Shown here piece after piece: positions 18,665 to 29,413 of a DNA stretch of 64,000 nucleotides. A program made the position numbers and the translations under genes. The notes beneath the pieces were generated by a model that was not told the DNA's origin, did no database searches, and worked only from the letters and a program-made list of their open reading frames with translations. Origin of the DNA: Bryopsis sp. KO-2023 (taxonomy: Eukaryota > Chlorophyta > Ulvophyceae > Bryopsidales > Bryopsidaceae); NCBI GenBank assembly GCA_030272585.1, contig BSYQ01000002.1, forward strand, positions 372,001 through 436,000. Direction: 5' to 3'. Every line of letters begins with the position of its first letter. Positions within the stretch are counted from its first letter, which is position 1.

Positions 18665-19452
18665 TATCCAAACCCAGCGTTGTTTAAGAAGCTGAGGAGT
18701 TGCAGTTTGTTCAAAAAGGACGTGGAGTCGCTTTTATCCACGGGAAGGCGTATTGCACAGCTGAGATCCCTTGAGAATCAATCAATCAATCAAGAAGTTT
18801 TAAATTTTAAAATTTTTCCCTTGAGAAGTGCGTACTGCGATTTTTCTTCAGCGTGTCGGCCTCGTTTGTGGTGTAGCACAGGTGCCAAGTCAATCAATCA
18901 ATCGTACAGGAATGGGCAATCGATCGATCAATATAACATAACATCAATATATGCAACCCTGAGCAAAAGAAACAAACAAATCATAGAGGGTGATGGCTCT
19001 CTTTTGCTGTGGGTTGTAATTATGATTATGATTAAAAAAGAAACAAACAAACATAAATTGCATTGTGGAGGAGAATCTGTTTTTCAGCAAAAAAGAGCGA
19101 TCGCCCAGTTGGCCTTCAAAAAACAAAAAAAAAGAAAAAAAGAAAAAAAAGTTGAACACTATGGAGAGGGGTTTTTGGACCGACAGGATTCTGAGGTTTT
19201 TTTTTGGGGGGGGGAGGAAGGGGGGAGTGTCTTTTTGTTTTTTGGTTGTTTCTTGCAGAAGGGCTTATGGATCCAAAACCAAAAACAAAAAAAACAAAAA
19301 AAAAAGTTTTTCGATGAGGTGATTGTCTGGTATTGGGGTTGGGATTGGAGCTGGTTCAAGGGGGTCAGAGTGGCTCCTCAGGTAACAGTAAGCATTCATT
19401 GATTGATTGATTGGCCATCAGGTACTTGGCCAGAGTACTTCAGAGGCCATGA

Positions 19453-19507
19453 ACCAACCAACCAAAAATTTTGAAACATGCCAGGCCAGAGCCTATAGCA
19501 TCGGGGG
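19453..19507 (-). repeat. Introner-like element
   Basis: A single full-ended copy, AACCAACCAACCAAAAATTT, then TGAAACATGCCAGGCCAGAG and GCATCGGGGG. The equivalent site in segment B (55344-55495) has a different, three-core element. Confidence 0.83.
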
Positions 19508-20038
19508 TATACAGCAAGCAGCCGAGAATTCTTGAACAATATGTCGAAACAGTGGTGAGATGTTGGTTGGTCTCTTTTTGCAGTAAATTTATTTTATATA
19601 TATATTTATTCAATATATGCATTTTTGGTTTGGTTTGTTTTTTGCAATAATGTAATGTGATTGAAAAGTTGCTGCCTTTGCTACAAACTCAAGCGCTGTT
19701 GGGGACTTTGCGTTTTCCAGTGAGATATCAAACCAACACCAAATCCAAACACAATATATTAGAGACGAGGTCCACAAGCAGGTTTGCGAAACACGGCGGA
19801 TGATTTTTCGTTTCTTGTTGTTGCAAACATACAGGCTTGGGCTTCTGTGCAAGCAATAGAGACTGATTGAAACGACAAGGATTTCACACACGAAGGTTTT
19901 GCTCAAATATGCATTTTTTTAAAAAAGCCAGTGTCGTCCTGTGTGTGCAACACTTGCCCCAAAAACTTTCCCGACCGAATGCCTCTTCAAGTCTAGAGGA
20001 CGTTTTGATATTTCCAATATCAAATCAACTCTTGCCAG

Positions 20039-20299
20039 TCACCCAAAAAGTCCAATCCCATAATATTGAAAGAAAGAAAAAAACAACCAACCAGTGCCTT
20101 TGAAGTTGAAATACCCATTGCGACGCTTAACCAAGCATCGAAAAAATAACATGCAATACGCCTCCAGCGTAAGCAAAAAACCGACAATCAAAAGCAGGAA
20201 AACAAGGATACTTTCAAATTTGAGCGAGTACGCCCTTCTGTAAAAACTCAACTGCAGAGCTTCATATTCCCACTCACTGCCCCAAAAAAACGATTCCAT
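20039..20299 (-). CDS. Possible small membrane protein or exon
   Basis: An 86-codon frame beginning MESFFWGSEWEYEALQLSFY. It has one strong hydrophobic segment (residues about 31-53: ILVFLLLIVGFLLTLEAYCM and flanks), then a basic loop and an aromatic C-terminus. The segment B copy (56025-56285) keeps length and frame with four amino-acid changes. That is weak support, because the surrounding DNA is also conserved. It lies downstream of the proline-rich gene on the same strand and could be a 3' exon of it. No family recognised. Confidence 0.35.
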   Translation of the reverse strand: MESFFWGSEWEYEALQLSFYRRAYSLKFESILVFLLLIVGFLLTLEAYCMLFFRCLVKRRNGYFNFKGTGWLFFSFFQYYGIGLFG

Positions 20300-20627
20300 T
20301 CAAACAACTCGAAACAAACAAAATATGTTTTCATAATTAACCATAAAAAACCAGGGTTGGAAATCAGTCGCCATTCCCAAACAACCCAAATGCTTTGATA
20401 AAGCAGCAGGCCCAGCGCCTGGACCTTAAAAAGGAAGCGTTGCTTTTGCTGGACTTAGTAAAATAAACCTGAGAATGAGCTCAACCACGGTCAGACCCTG
20501 GAGCAGCTGGAGGCTTGCTACATCTTGAACCACCCTCCTTGGCATCCCCATCATCAGTATAATTCCTCAAAATCTTCACTGTAGTTAATACCGTCATGAT
20601 TTTTGGCGACATTTGATGGTCCTACTG

Positions 20628-23600
20628 CTAGTCATCGCCATCATCATCATCACCACTGTTTGCGTCGGCATCATCATTGTCGTCATCATCATCATTTTCC
20701 CCATTGTTGCCACTATTGTTGCCACCACTGTTGCCACCAGTGTTACCACCAGTGTTGGAATCATCATCATCATCACCACTGTTTGCGTCGGCATCATCAT
20801 TGTCGTCATCATCATCATTTTCCCCATTGTTGCCACTATTGTTGCCACCAGTGTTGCCACCAGTGTTGCCACCACTGTTACCACCAGTGTTGGAATCATC
20901 ATCATCATCACCACTGTTTGCGTCATCTTCCTCATTGTCGTCATCATCATCATTTTCCCCATTGTTGCCACTATTGTTGCCACCAGTGTTGCCACCAGTG
21001 TTGCCACCACTGTTACCGGCAGTGTTGGAATCATCATCATCATCACCACTGTTTGCGTCATCTTCCTCATTGTCGTCATCATCATCATTTTCCCCATTGT
21101 TGCCACTATTGTTGCCACCAGTGTTACCACCACTGTCATCATCATCATCATCACCACTGTTTGCGTCAGCATCATCATTATCGTCATCTTCCTCATTGTC
21201 ATCATCATCATCATCTTCCCCATTGTTACCATCATCATCGTCATCATCACCACCATCATCTTTCTCAGGAGGGGCTCCAGGGTTGTTTGGCCCAGGTGAG
21301 GATGCTCCAGGTGGTGGGGCTCCAGATGGGGTTGGTGCACTCGAAGGCGGTGGGCTACTGGCAGGTGGGGATGCTCCAGGTGGTGGGGCTCCAGATGGGG
21401 TTGGTGCACTCGCAGGCGGTGGGCTACTGGCAGGTGGGGATGCTCCAGGTGGTGGGGCTCCAGATGGGGATGCTCCAGGTGGTGGGGCTCCAGATGGGGT
21501 TGGGGCACTCGAAGGCGGTGGGCTACCGGCAGGTGGGGATGCTCCAGGTGGTGGGGATCCAGATGGTGGAGCTCCGGTGGGGGGAGGTGCACCAGTTGGT
21601 GTTGGGGCACTTGCAGGCGGTGGGCTACCGGCAGGTGGGGATGCTCCAGATGGGGGTGGGGCACTCGAAGGCGGTGGGCTACTGGCAGGTGGGGATGCTC
21701 CAGGTGGTGGGGATCCAGATGGTGGAGCTCCGGTAGGAGGAGGTGCACCAGTTGGTGTTGGGGCACTCGCAGGCGGTGGGCTATCGGCAGGTGGGGATGC
21801 TCCAGGTGGTGGGGCTCCAGATGGGGGAGCTCCGGTAGGAGGAGGTGCACCAGTTGGTGTTGGGGCACTTGCAGGTGGTGGGCTACCTTCAGGTGGGGAT
21901 GCTTCAGGTGGTGGGGCTCCAGATGGGGTTGGTGCACTCGAAGGCGGTGGGCTACCGGCAGGTGGGGATGCTCCAGGTGGTGGGGATCCAGATGGTGGAG
22001 CTCCGGTGGGGGGAGGTGCACCAGTTGGTGTTGGGGCACTTGCAGGCGGTGGGCTACCGGCAGGTGGGGATGCTCCAGATGGGGGTGGGGCACTCGAAGG
22101 CGGTGGGCTACTGGCAGGTGGGGATGCTCCAGGTGGTGGGGTTCCAGATGGGGGAGCCCCGGTAGGAGGAGGTGCACCAGTTGGTGTTGGGGCACTTGCA
22201 GGCGGTGGGCTACCGGCAGGTGGGGATGCTCCAGTTGGTGTTGGGGCACTTGCAGGCGGTGGGCTACTGGCAGGTGGGGATGCTCCAGGTGGTGGGGATC
22301 CAGATGGTGGAGCTCCGGTAGGAGGAGGTGCACCAGTTGGTGTTGGGGCACTCGCAGGCGGTGGGCTATCGGCAGGTGGGGATGCTCCAGGTGGTGGGGC
22401 TCCAGATGGGGTTGGTGCACTCGAAGGCGGTGGGCTACCGGCAGGTGGGGATGCTCCAGGTGGTGGGGATCCAGATGGTGGAGCTCCGGTGGGGGGAGGT
22501 GCACCAGTTGGTGTTGGGGCACTTGCAGGCGGTGGGCTACCGGCAGGTGGGGATGCTCCAGTTGGTGTTGGGGCACTTGCAGGCGGTGGGCTACTGGCAG
22601 GTGGGGATGCTCCAGGTGGTGGGGATCCAGATGGTGGAGCTCCGGTAGGAGGAGGTGCACCAGTTGGTGTTGGGGCACTCGCAGGCGGTGGGCTATCGGC
22701 AGGTGGGGATGCTCCAGGTGGTGGGGCTCCAGATGGGGTTGGTGCACTCGAAGGCGGTGGGCTACTGGCAGGTGGGGATGCTCTAGGTGGTGGGGATCCA
22801 GATGGTGGAGCTCCGGTAGGGGGAAGTGCACCAGTTGGTGTTGGGGCACTTGCAGGCGGTGGGCTACCGGCAGGTGGGGATGCTCCAGGTGGTGGGGCTC
22901 CAGATGGGGTTGGGGCACTCGAAGGCGGTGGGCTACTGGCAGGTGGGGATGCTCCAGGTGGTGGGGATCCAGATGGTGGAGCTCCGGTAGGGGCAGGTGC
23001 ACCAGTTGGTGTTGGGGCACTTGCAGGCGGTGGGCTACCGGCAGGTGGGGATGCTCCAGGTGGTGGGGATCCAGATGGTGGAGCTCCGGTGGGGGGAGGT
23101 GCACCAGTTGGTGTTGGGGCACTCACAGGCGGTGGGCTATCAGCAGGTGGGGATGCTCCAAGTGGTGGGGCTCCAGATGGGGTTGGTGCACTCGAAGGCG
23201 GTGGGCTACCGGCAGGTGGGGATGCTCCAGGTGGTGGGGATCCAGATGGGGTTGGGGCACTCGAAGGCGGTGGGCTACTGGCAGGTGGGGATGCTCCAGG
23301 GGGAGGTGCACCAGTTGGTGTTGGGGCACTTGCAGGCGGTGGGCTACCGGCAGGTGGGGATGCTCCAGGTGGTGGGGATCCAGATGGTGGAGCTCCGGTG
23401 GGGGGAGGTGCACCAGTTGGTGTTGGGGCACTCGCAGGCGGTGGGCTATCAGCAGGTCGGGATGCTCCAGGTGGTGGGGCTCCAGATGGGGTTGGTGCAC
23501 TCGAAGGCGGTGGGCTACTGGCAGGTGGGGATGCTCCAGGTGGTGGGGATCCAGATGGTGGAGCTCCGGTAGGGGGAGGTGCACCAGTTGGTGTTGGGGC

Positions 23601-23957
23601 ACTTGCAGGCGGTGGGCTACCGGCAGGTGGGGATGCTCCAGGTGGTGGGGCTCCAGATGGGGTTGGTGCACTCGAAGGCGGTGGGCTACTGGCAGGTGGG
23701 GATGCTCCAGGTGGTGGGGCTCCAGATGGGGTTGGGGCACTCGAAGGCGGTGGGCTACCGGCAGGTGGGGATGCTCCAGGTGGTGGGGATCCAGATGGTG
23801 GAGCTCCGGTGGGGGGAGGTGCACCAGTTGGTGTTGGGGCACTCACAGGCGGTGGGCTATCAGCAGGTGGGGATGCTCCAAGTGGTGGGGCTCCAGATGG
23901 GGTTGGTGCACTCGAAGGAGGTGGGCTACCGGCAGGTGGGGATGCTCCAGGTGGTGC
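20628..23957 (-). CDS. Proline-rich repeat protein with acidic tail, 5' truncated (copy A)
   Basis: An open minus-strand frame of 1,109 codons ends at TAG 20628. The N-terminal 890 or so residues are repeats of PPPGASPPAGSPPPSSAPTP type in units of 23 and 34 residues (69 and 102 bp). They resemble hydroxyproline-rich wall or coat glycoproteins. The last 214 or so residues are Asp/Asn/Gly/Ser repeats such as GGNNSGNNGENDDDDDNEED, highly acidic and possibly calcium-binding. No start codon exists: the frame meets the transposon terminus at 23956 and a TGA shortly beyond, so the N-terminus is lost or lies in a distant exon. Other frames are also open, but only this one gives a recognisable composition. 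A surface or extracellular role is inferred from composition. Confidence 0.6.
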   Translation of the reverse strand, partial: APPGASPPAGSPPPSSAPTPSGAPPLGASPPADSPPPVSAPTPTGAPPPTGAPPSGSPPPGASPPAGSPPPSSAPTPSGAPPPGASPPASSPPPSSAPTPSGAPPPGASPPAGSPPPASAPTPTGAPPPTGAPPSGSPPPGASPPASSPPPSSAPTPSGAPPPGASRPADSPPPASAPTPTGAPPPTGAPPSGSPPPGASPPAGSPPPASAPTPTGAPPPGASPPASSPPPSSAPTPSGSPPPGASPPAGSPPPSSAPTPSGAPPLGASPPADSPPPVSAPTPTGAPPPTGAPPSGSPPPGASPPAGSPPPASAPTPTGAPAPTGAPPSGSPPPGASPPASSPPPSSAPTPSGAPPPGASPPAGSPPPASAPTPTGALPPTGAPPSGSPPPRASPPASSPPPSSAPTPSGAPPPGASPPADSPPPASAPTPTGAPPPTGAPPSGSPPPGASPPASSPPPASAPTPTGASPPAGSPPPASAPTPTGAPPPTGAPPSGSPPPGASPPAGSPPPSSAPTPSGAPPPGASPPADSPPPASAPTPTGAPPPTGAPPSGSPPPGASPPASSPPPASAPTPTGASPPAGSPPPASAPTPTGAPPPTGAPPSGTPPPGASPPASSPPPSSAPPPSGASPPAGSPPPASAPTPTGAPPPTGAPPSGSPPPGASPPAGSPPPSSAPTPSGAPPPEASPPEGSPPPASAPTPTGAPPPTGAPPSGAPPPGASPPADSPPPASAPTPTGAPPPTGAPPSGSPPPGASPPASSPPPSSAPPPSGASPPAGSPPPASAPTPTGAPPPTGAPPSGSPPPGASPPAGSPPPSSAPTPSGAPPPGASPSGAPPPGASPPASSPPPASAPTPSGAPPPGASPPASSPPPSSAPTPSGAPPPGASSPGPNNPGAPPEKDDGGDDDDDDGNNGEDDDDDDNEEDDDNDDADANSGDDDDDDSGGNTGGNNSGNNGENDDDDDNEEDDANSGDDDDDSNTAGNSGGNTGGNTGGNNSGNNGENDDDDDNEEDDANSGDDDDDSNTGGNSGGNTGGNTGGNNSGNNGENDDDDDNDDADANSGDDDDDSNTGGNTGGNSGGNNSGNNGENDDDDDNDDADANSGDDDDGDD

Positions 23958-23972
23958 ATCGCAAAAAATTCA

Positions 23973-24387
23973 CTGCACTTGCGTGCAAGTGGGGCTTCAA
24001 GTGCCACTTGCATTCCACTTGCACGCAACTGCAACACTTGCAGCCCTACTTGCGGGCAAGTCAATCACTTGCATCCCTACTTGCGCGCAAGTCAATCACC
24101 TGCACCCCACTTGCGCGCAAGTGGAATCACTTGCGGCCCCACTTGCACGCAAGTCAATCACTTGCGGCCCCACTTGCACGCAAGTCAATCACTTGCGGCC
24201 CCACTTGCGCACAAGTGGAATCCCTTGCAGCCTCACTTGCGTGCAAGCGGAATCGCTTGCAGGCCCACTTGCGTGCAAGTGAATCGCTTGCAACCCCACT
24301 TGCGCGCAAGTGGAATCCCTTGCAGCCCCACTTGCGTGCAAGTGGAATCGCTTGCAGCCCCACTTGCGCGCAAGTGGAATCGCTTGC
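23973..24387. repeat. Left subterminal CACTTGC/GCAAGTG array
   Basis: About a dozen units of CACTTGCGCGCAAGTG type, alternating with GGAATCCCTTGCAGCCC or TCAATCACTTGCGGCCC spacers at about 33-37 bp spacing. Each CACTTGCNNGCAAGTG is itself palindromic. Arrays like this are usual binding sites for a transposon's own DNA-binding protein in CACTA-type elements; that role is inferred here. Confidence 0.85.
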
Positions 24388-24499
24388 AGCAATTGTACAA
24401 CGATATCTACAGAGAATTTGTGGTGTCGAATCAACTATCAACTTCGATATTTGCAGAGCGTCGGTGCCGGCGCAGCGAAAAGCACTCGACGCCCCTACG

Positions 24500-24844
24500 A
24501 TGAATCTGCCGTATGTTTGCGACTGTGGAAGGCGTTTCTATCGCAAGGCACACTTGGCAAGGCACCAATCGTGCATGCAAGGGAGGTGCATGAGATATTT
24601 TGGTGGAAGTGAATCATGTCTTACTCAATCTCCAAACACAAGGGTGGAGAATACAGATGATAATCTTGCTTTCAGAGATGAAAACACTACAGAGAGAAGT
24701 CCGATGGTGAGCACAAGAGAACCAACAGAATGTGACCATATCCACATGTGTTGTCGGGCCAGTTTTGATTTTACTGCTGAGTTGGTTTGGTCAGACGTGT
24801 GGGTGGTCACTGACCACTGGTCAGGAGTGTTTCTGTCAGAATGA
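24500..24844 (+). CDS. C2H2 zinc-finger frame, likely N-terminal part of the transposase
   Basis: 114 codons from ATG 24500. Residues about 5-26 form a finger, VCDCGRRFYRKAHLARHQSC (Cys-x-Cys, then a His-x3/4-Cys end), with more Cys/His residues at RCMRYFGG and CDHIHMCC. Plavaka-family transposases commonly begin with such a finger, so this is probably the first exon of the gene at 25086. A GTGAGC donor at 24707 would leave phase 0, but I could not fix the matching acceptor. It could also be a separate small DNA-binding protein. Confidence 0.6.
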   Translation: MNLPYVCDCGRRFYRKAHLARHQSCMQGRCMRYFGGSESCLTQSPNTRVENTDDNLAFRDENTTERSPMVSTREPTECDHIHMCCRASFDFTAELVWSDVWVVTDHWSGVFLSE

Positions 24845-25085
24845 AGGGTGATTCACTTTCTGACAAGTTGACTGGATTAGGTGTAAAATTGAGGTGACGG
24901 TGGAGACAGAGCATTATTTTTTAAGTTGATATTTTTTCAAGTCATTTGGACTTCTACATATATATATAGAAGTGGTGTTGTTTAGCCAGAAAAGAAAAAG
25001 AATATACCTCTGAGTTGGAGGCTCTGACTGCTATGTTTAAATTTTGGGACATGAATCAAGGCCTCATCTAAGCCTTTTTTTTATC

Positions 25086-28006
25086 ATGCGAAAGGACCCT
25101 GATGAAAATGTAGCTGATGTTGGTGAAGATGGAGCAACAGATTTGGCGAGATTCCGAATTGAGTGTGATCCACGCGATGAAATCCGCCCACAGAACACTA
25201 CGCCTGAAAAATCCGAAGAAACAAACGGCTTGGATGCTGATGTTGAGTTTGCCAAAATCTGCAAACAAGGAAACGCTGGGGAAGGCCTGAGGGTAAAGGA
25301 TATCGATGCGATTATATCATTCTTCAAGTCGACTCTTTTTCAAAATCAGGGGATCAGTTTCCAATCTGCTCATCAAGTTCGTGCAAAAATATCGGAGCTG
25401 GCAAAAGGAGAAGGGATAAAATGGAAAACAAGCAAAATTCAGTTGGAAGGGATGGAAAACTCCCTTACTTTTCATTTTCGTGATCTCCAGGAATGGTTTC
25501 AGAGTGAATTTTCGAATAAAAAATATGCAAATCAGTTTACAGCATGTGCTTCGAAAAAATATTTAGTGAGTCCAGGAGGACTAAGCAAAGAAAGAATTTT
25601 CGAAACACCGGCGGATAGTGATTTTTGGATTGAAGCCCAAGACAAGCTGCGGCGGGAAACTGAGGATGACTTTTCTGTTGTTGGAGCGTTGCAATTTTAT
25701 AGTGATAAAACTCATTTGAATAGAAAGGGGTTATCTAGCTATCCCGTGAAAGGGGTTCTATTGCATCTCGACTTAGACGCAAGAAATGATGCAATAATGG
25801 ACCTTGCATACCTTCCAACATCCATCGAAGTTTGCAAGCAAATTTCAGAGAGTGGAAAGCGTATGTTGCGGCTGAAGGTTCTCCACGCATGCATCGGAAA
25901 GATGCTTGAGCCGCTGAAGGAACTCAGTTTTTCAGGGATTTCCTTGGTTGACCCGAATGGACGCGCTTGGACTGTCTACCCAAGAATGCTTTCTTGGGTG
26001 GCGGATAACCCTGAGCAATCAGACCTTTTGTGCAAGTAAGGGCTAAAAAGTCGTCAAAGAATTCTTCGGGTGCTTTAAATATTTTTTTTCCCCTATGTGT
26101 TACGTATTTCTTGCAATTTAACTTTTGCCTTCCATGTGAGAGACAACATCCTCCTTCACTCTCATTATTTTTCTAAGCCCATTGCCTCAAAAAAAATCCA
26201 TCAAATAATACCCTAGCAATAATAATTTGTTGCATGCTGACGTGAGACTGTTGGACAAACTTATTTTTTTTTTTAGATATCAAGCACATGCTGCCCACAT
26301 GCCATGCGTTCAATGTGACGTTCAGAATGGGTTTCTGGATAGTATAGATGCTGCAACCTGTCCATTGACTGAACTTCGTCAATGCAACATCGTCGATGAG
26401 ATTGCGGAGCTGCTGAAAAAGGGCAGTAAGAAGGAAGGGAAAGAAAAAATGAAAGAGCATAGCCTTTTCCCAATCCGTAGTAGCTTGTATGGATTTGCAG
26501 ACAGCAATATCCACAGAGCGATTGGATGTGAGGAGCTGCACGACATGCAAGAAGGAGTGTTTATCTATATTTTACATGCCTTGCCTTCCCTTTTGCCAGC
26601 AGATATTGCAAACGATCGCTTCAACAAGATCCCTCGATATCCCGGAGTGGCAAAACCCACAATAAAAGACTATATTCGAAAGGTAAAACACAACGAAGGG
26701 CATGGATTTGTGAGTGCGAAAGAGCATGGTGGAGCCACGTTTCTCCTTCCCTTTGCATGCAGTGGGTTGAATCCTTGTGTTGATGATTTATTATGCTTGC
26801 ATGCGGATATCGAAAGCATCAAAAAAAGGTAAGAAAGGTATTAAAAAAAATACTTTTAATACCTTTCTTACCTTTTTTTGATGCTTTCGATATCCGCATG
26901 TATTTCAAATGTCCTGTAATATCACAATTACTGCACTTTTTATTTGTTTTTTGGGTTAGTAACGAGTCATTACTTATCAAATTTTGTCATCTTTATCTCA
27001 CAGGAACCGGTATCCACTTTATATGTCGGAATCAGAGCTTGAGAACCTTCGCCAAAAAATAATGGAATGGGACAGCCTCATGCATGCGTTAATTGAACAG
27101 CTGAAACCTGCTGGGTTGAAAACGCGCAAGTACCACAAGGAAATCCGGCACCTTGTCTCTCAAATCGCAGCTCTAGGAACACCAGCTCATTGGGATTCCA
27201 ACTCGTTTGAACGTCACCACAAGCATGTGAAGAGACATTACAGGGCATCAAGCAAGCGAACGCGAATGGGAAAATACCAAGTTGAAATTGTTCAACAGGA
27301 GAAGGAATATCAAGCTTTTCGTCAACTGTCGGAGGGACACATGGCAATATCGGGCGTAAAAAGGACATACGAATCAGCAATGTCATTGGCGGAGAGGAGT
27401 GAATCACATCAGTTTGGGAGTTGTTTTATCAACATTCATCTCGGGCTGCTTCTGGAAGGAGTCCCAGTTGGAGTTTCATCTAGGACTGCCCAAAACACCC
27501 TCGACTTGAAGACCACCCAGCCTGAAGTGGAGGAACTATCGTCATTGCTTGAACATTTTGCCGCATCAGAAAACATACAGGTGCAAGACATCCTCTCAGT
27601 GTATTCAGTTGCAGTTCTCTATGGGGTATATTTTGAAGGTCAAGACCCTGTCTACCAAACTGTGAGAGCTTCTCCTAGTTTCCATGGGGCTGAGTTGTTC
27701 AGTGACGTCGCCGTGGAAATTGAGCACGAGGGATGCAAACAGATAGAATATGGGCAAATACGTCTACTGTTTAGCATCAAGGTTGGGGATGACATTGCAA
27801 TGGATCTATTGCTTCTTCGCTGGTACACTCGAAGGGAGAGTACATCAGTTCTGAGTCGCTTTGGAAATCAGCCTCTCAAATGGGCATGGAAAGGATCAGG
27901 CAGAAATAGACGTCCATGGTACCAAGTGGTCCCCCTGACATCAATTCTGTATCGGGTGATGGTTATTCCAGATTTTTCCTCTGGTAGAGATGACTTTTTT
28001 TTATGA
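25086..28006 (+). CDS. Plavaka-like transposase (CACTA superfamily)
   Basis: Three exons (25086-26035, 26277-26828, 27004-28006) join in phase to 834 aa. Donors are GTAAGG and GTAAGA; acceptors are TTTTAG and CTCACAG. Family features: YSDKTHLN (residues 206-213), LAYLPTSIEV, RLKVLHACIGKMLEPL, then DPNGRAW, VYPRMLSWVADNPEQSDLLC just before the first intron, MPCVQCDV with a Cys-x2-Cys (327/330), and LHDMQEGVF (404-412). This order matches Plavaka transposases as I know them from fungi. A HHKHVKRHY basic stretch lies in the last exon. The Asp at 207 and the LHDM block probably belong to the DDE nuclease core. The chosen ATG may be internal if the zinc-finger frame is spliced on. The frame has no disabling mutation, so it may be active. 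Confidence 0.8.
26797..26903. repeat. Perfect hairpin across the second splice donor of the transposase
   Basis: The segment from CATGCGGATATCGAAAGCAT through the donor AGGTAAGAAAGG is repeated exactly as its reverse complement after a loop of about a dozen A/T-rich bases. The arms are at least 44 bp (26800-26843 and 26857-26900). The last 29 bases of exon 3 and the donor would be paired in the pre-mRNA. Confidence 0.9.
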
Positions 28007-29413
28007 AAATAGGTTTGTAGAATAAGCACTCATTCGTGTGACCAATTGCTGTTTGTTGTTGCAAACTATTCATTAGTTTGATTGATTTTTTTTCAGTGGA
28101 TTGCTTTGGACAGTCTCATGGGGAATCTATTTTTTTTTTCGAGGAAGAAAAATTTGCGCATTGTGGAATTTGGAGTGGGGATTTGCTGCTGGAATTTTTG
28201 TCATGTAAAGATCTGGGCGTCTGAACATCCTTCCTCAGGCCCCCTCTCCCACAACACCTGGACTTCTACAACTGAGCCTTCAACTTGTTGCTACAAGTTG
28301 TAGCAACAAGTCTTTCCACCTGGCGTGGGACCCACAGGCATGAGACTGTGGTGTTCATACAATTATATGATGTTTGCATGCTGAATGTACATATCGAAAA
28401 CGATGTACCTTCCTACTTTACCATGTGCAGTCGTGCTCTGAGCATGGTCAGTTTCTCACCTCAGGAAAGCCTACCAGCTCCTCATTTTAGTAGCACAAAA
28501 CGCATCCCTGATTTACTACTTCCCAGCTCGAATATTCCCCCCTTGAGATTTAAGACCAAAATCTCGCATGAGCCGACAAGAAACGGAAAGCCGAAAACGG
28601 GACTCGCCTCCTGGTCAGTGTCGTCGACCATCGGCTCCCTGAGATGGATGAGGACGTGCCCATTGCGAAATTATGGTTCAGGCTAACGGCTGTGGCTGGA
28701 TACTGCGCACGCGAAAACGGCGCGATCGGCGAGGAGACCAAAGAATTCAGGGTCGACCCTGAAACTCCCCGTCCCAACGTTGCCACAAGATGAGCTGACC
28801 ACTGCCCGACAAGGGTCACCCTCATCTGTCCCCAGCCCTACGGGCGTTTTTTGGCGATCGTCTGAGGAGACGATCGCATTCTGAAGGCAGAAAATTCATC
28901 GCTTTGGTGACTCCAGCGAGATCCGTCAGCCGTTTTCGCTGCCAAAGGTTTCATGAAATCTCTACGGACGCAGTCCTTTCTTGGTCGCTTTACCCGGTAA
29001 AGCGGGGCCCGCACTCTCCTCCAAGCAATTCTCATAACGCCACTCCCAAGTGCAGCGATCCCTTGGTGCAGCGAGCAATTCTCAATATGGCTGATTTCGA
29101 TTCGAAGGGGGCTGTGGAAGAGAGTCGAGATCGCCGGAAGGATGTGCATGTGTGTGAAGTTGATGATCGCACAGTGCACGCAAATCTGGTGGGGGAGAAC
29201 CAGCGCCGCCAAAGCATGACGGGTGGTGTTTCTTTCTTCTTTTCTTTTGGTTCGTTTGAGCAGGAACTTTTCCAGAAGAAAACTCATTACATGCAACCAC
29301 ATCAACAAGCGTACTTGTCATTGTAAGACTGTAGCACGACTGTATCCACTGTACAGGTCCCAACGTTTCAGAGTGAAAATTGAGCATTGTCAAGACATTG
29401 TACTACCCCTCCT
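28007..29413. other. Transposon interior with no assigned gene
   Basis: It lies between the two convergent transposon genes. Several open frames of 60-156 codons exist on both strands (for example 28904-29326 plus), but none has a recognisable domain or clear splice structure. A short palindrome, CAACTTGTTGCTACAAGTTG, is at about 28278-28310. Possibly captured host sequence. Confidence 0.4.

Larger units (their letters stand above)
18665..20627. other. Intergenic stretch between carbonic anhydrase A2 and the proline-rich gene
   Basis: Mostly non-coding. It holds TCAATCAATCAA repeats (18777-18792, 18893-18903), poly-A and poly-G tracts near 19120-19215, one introner (19453-19507), and the 86-codon frame at 20039-20299. 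Segment B differs here by indels and by replacement of the introner. Confidence 0.5.
623..23957. repeat. Segmental duplication, copy A
   Basis: Gene order, exon structure and most intergenic sequence match 34055-64000. The offset is about 33.4 kb at the left end (ATG 1185 against 34610), 33.45 kb at the F-box gene and 35.99 kb at the proline-rich gene. The growth in offset comes mainly from a 2.8-kb transposon and array expansions in copy B. The homology begins at GCGCTCTGCGTGC (623 and 34055). Copy A ends inside the proline-rich gene, where the large transposon begins. Confidence 0.93.

Noticed and set aside
18425..19402. 325-codon plus-strand frame across carbonic anhydrase A2 exon 1 and the intergenic stretch
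   Set aside because: It overlaps a supported exon on the other strand, is low-complexity Lys-rich downstream, and is not preserved as a frame in segment B.
20677..24282. 1,201-codon glycine/serine-rich plus-strand protein
   Set aside because: Reverse-strand shadow of the proline-rich repeats; it runs into the transposon's palindrome array and has no start context or splice support.
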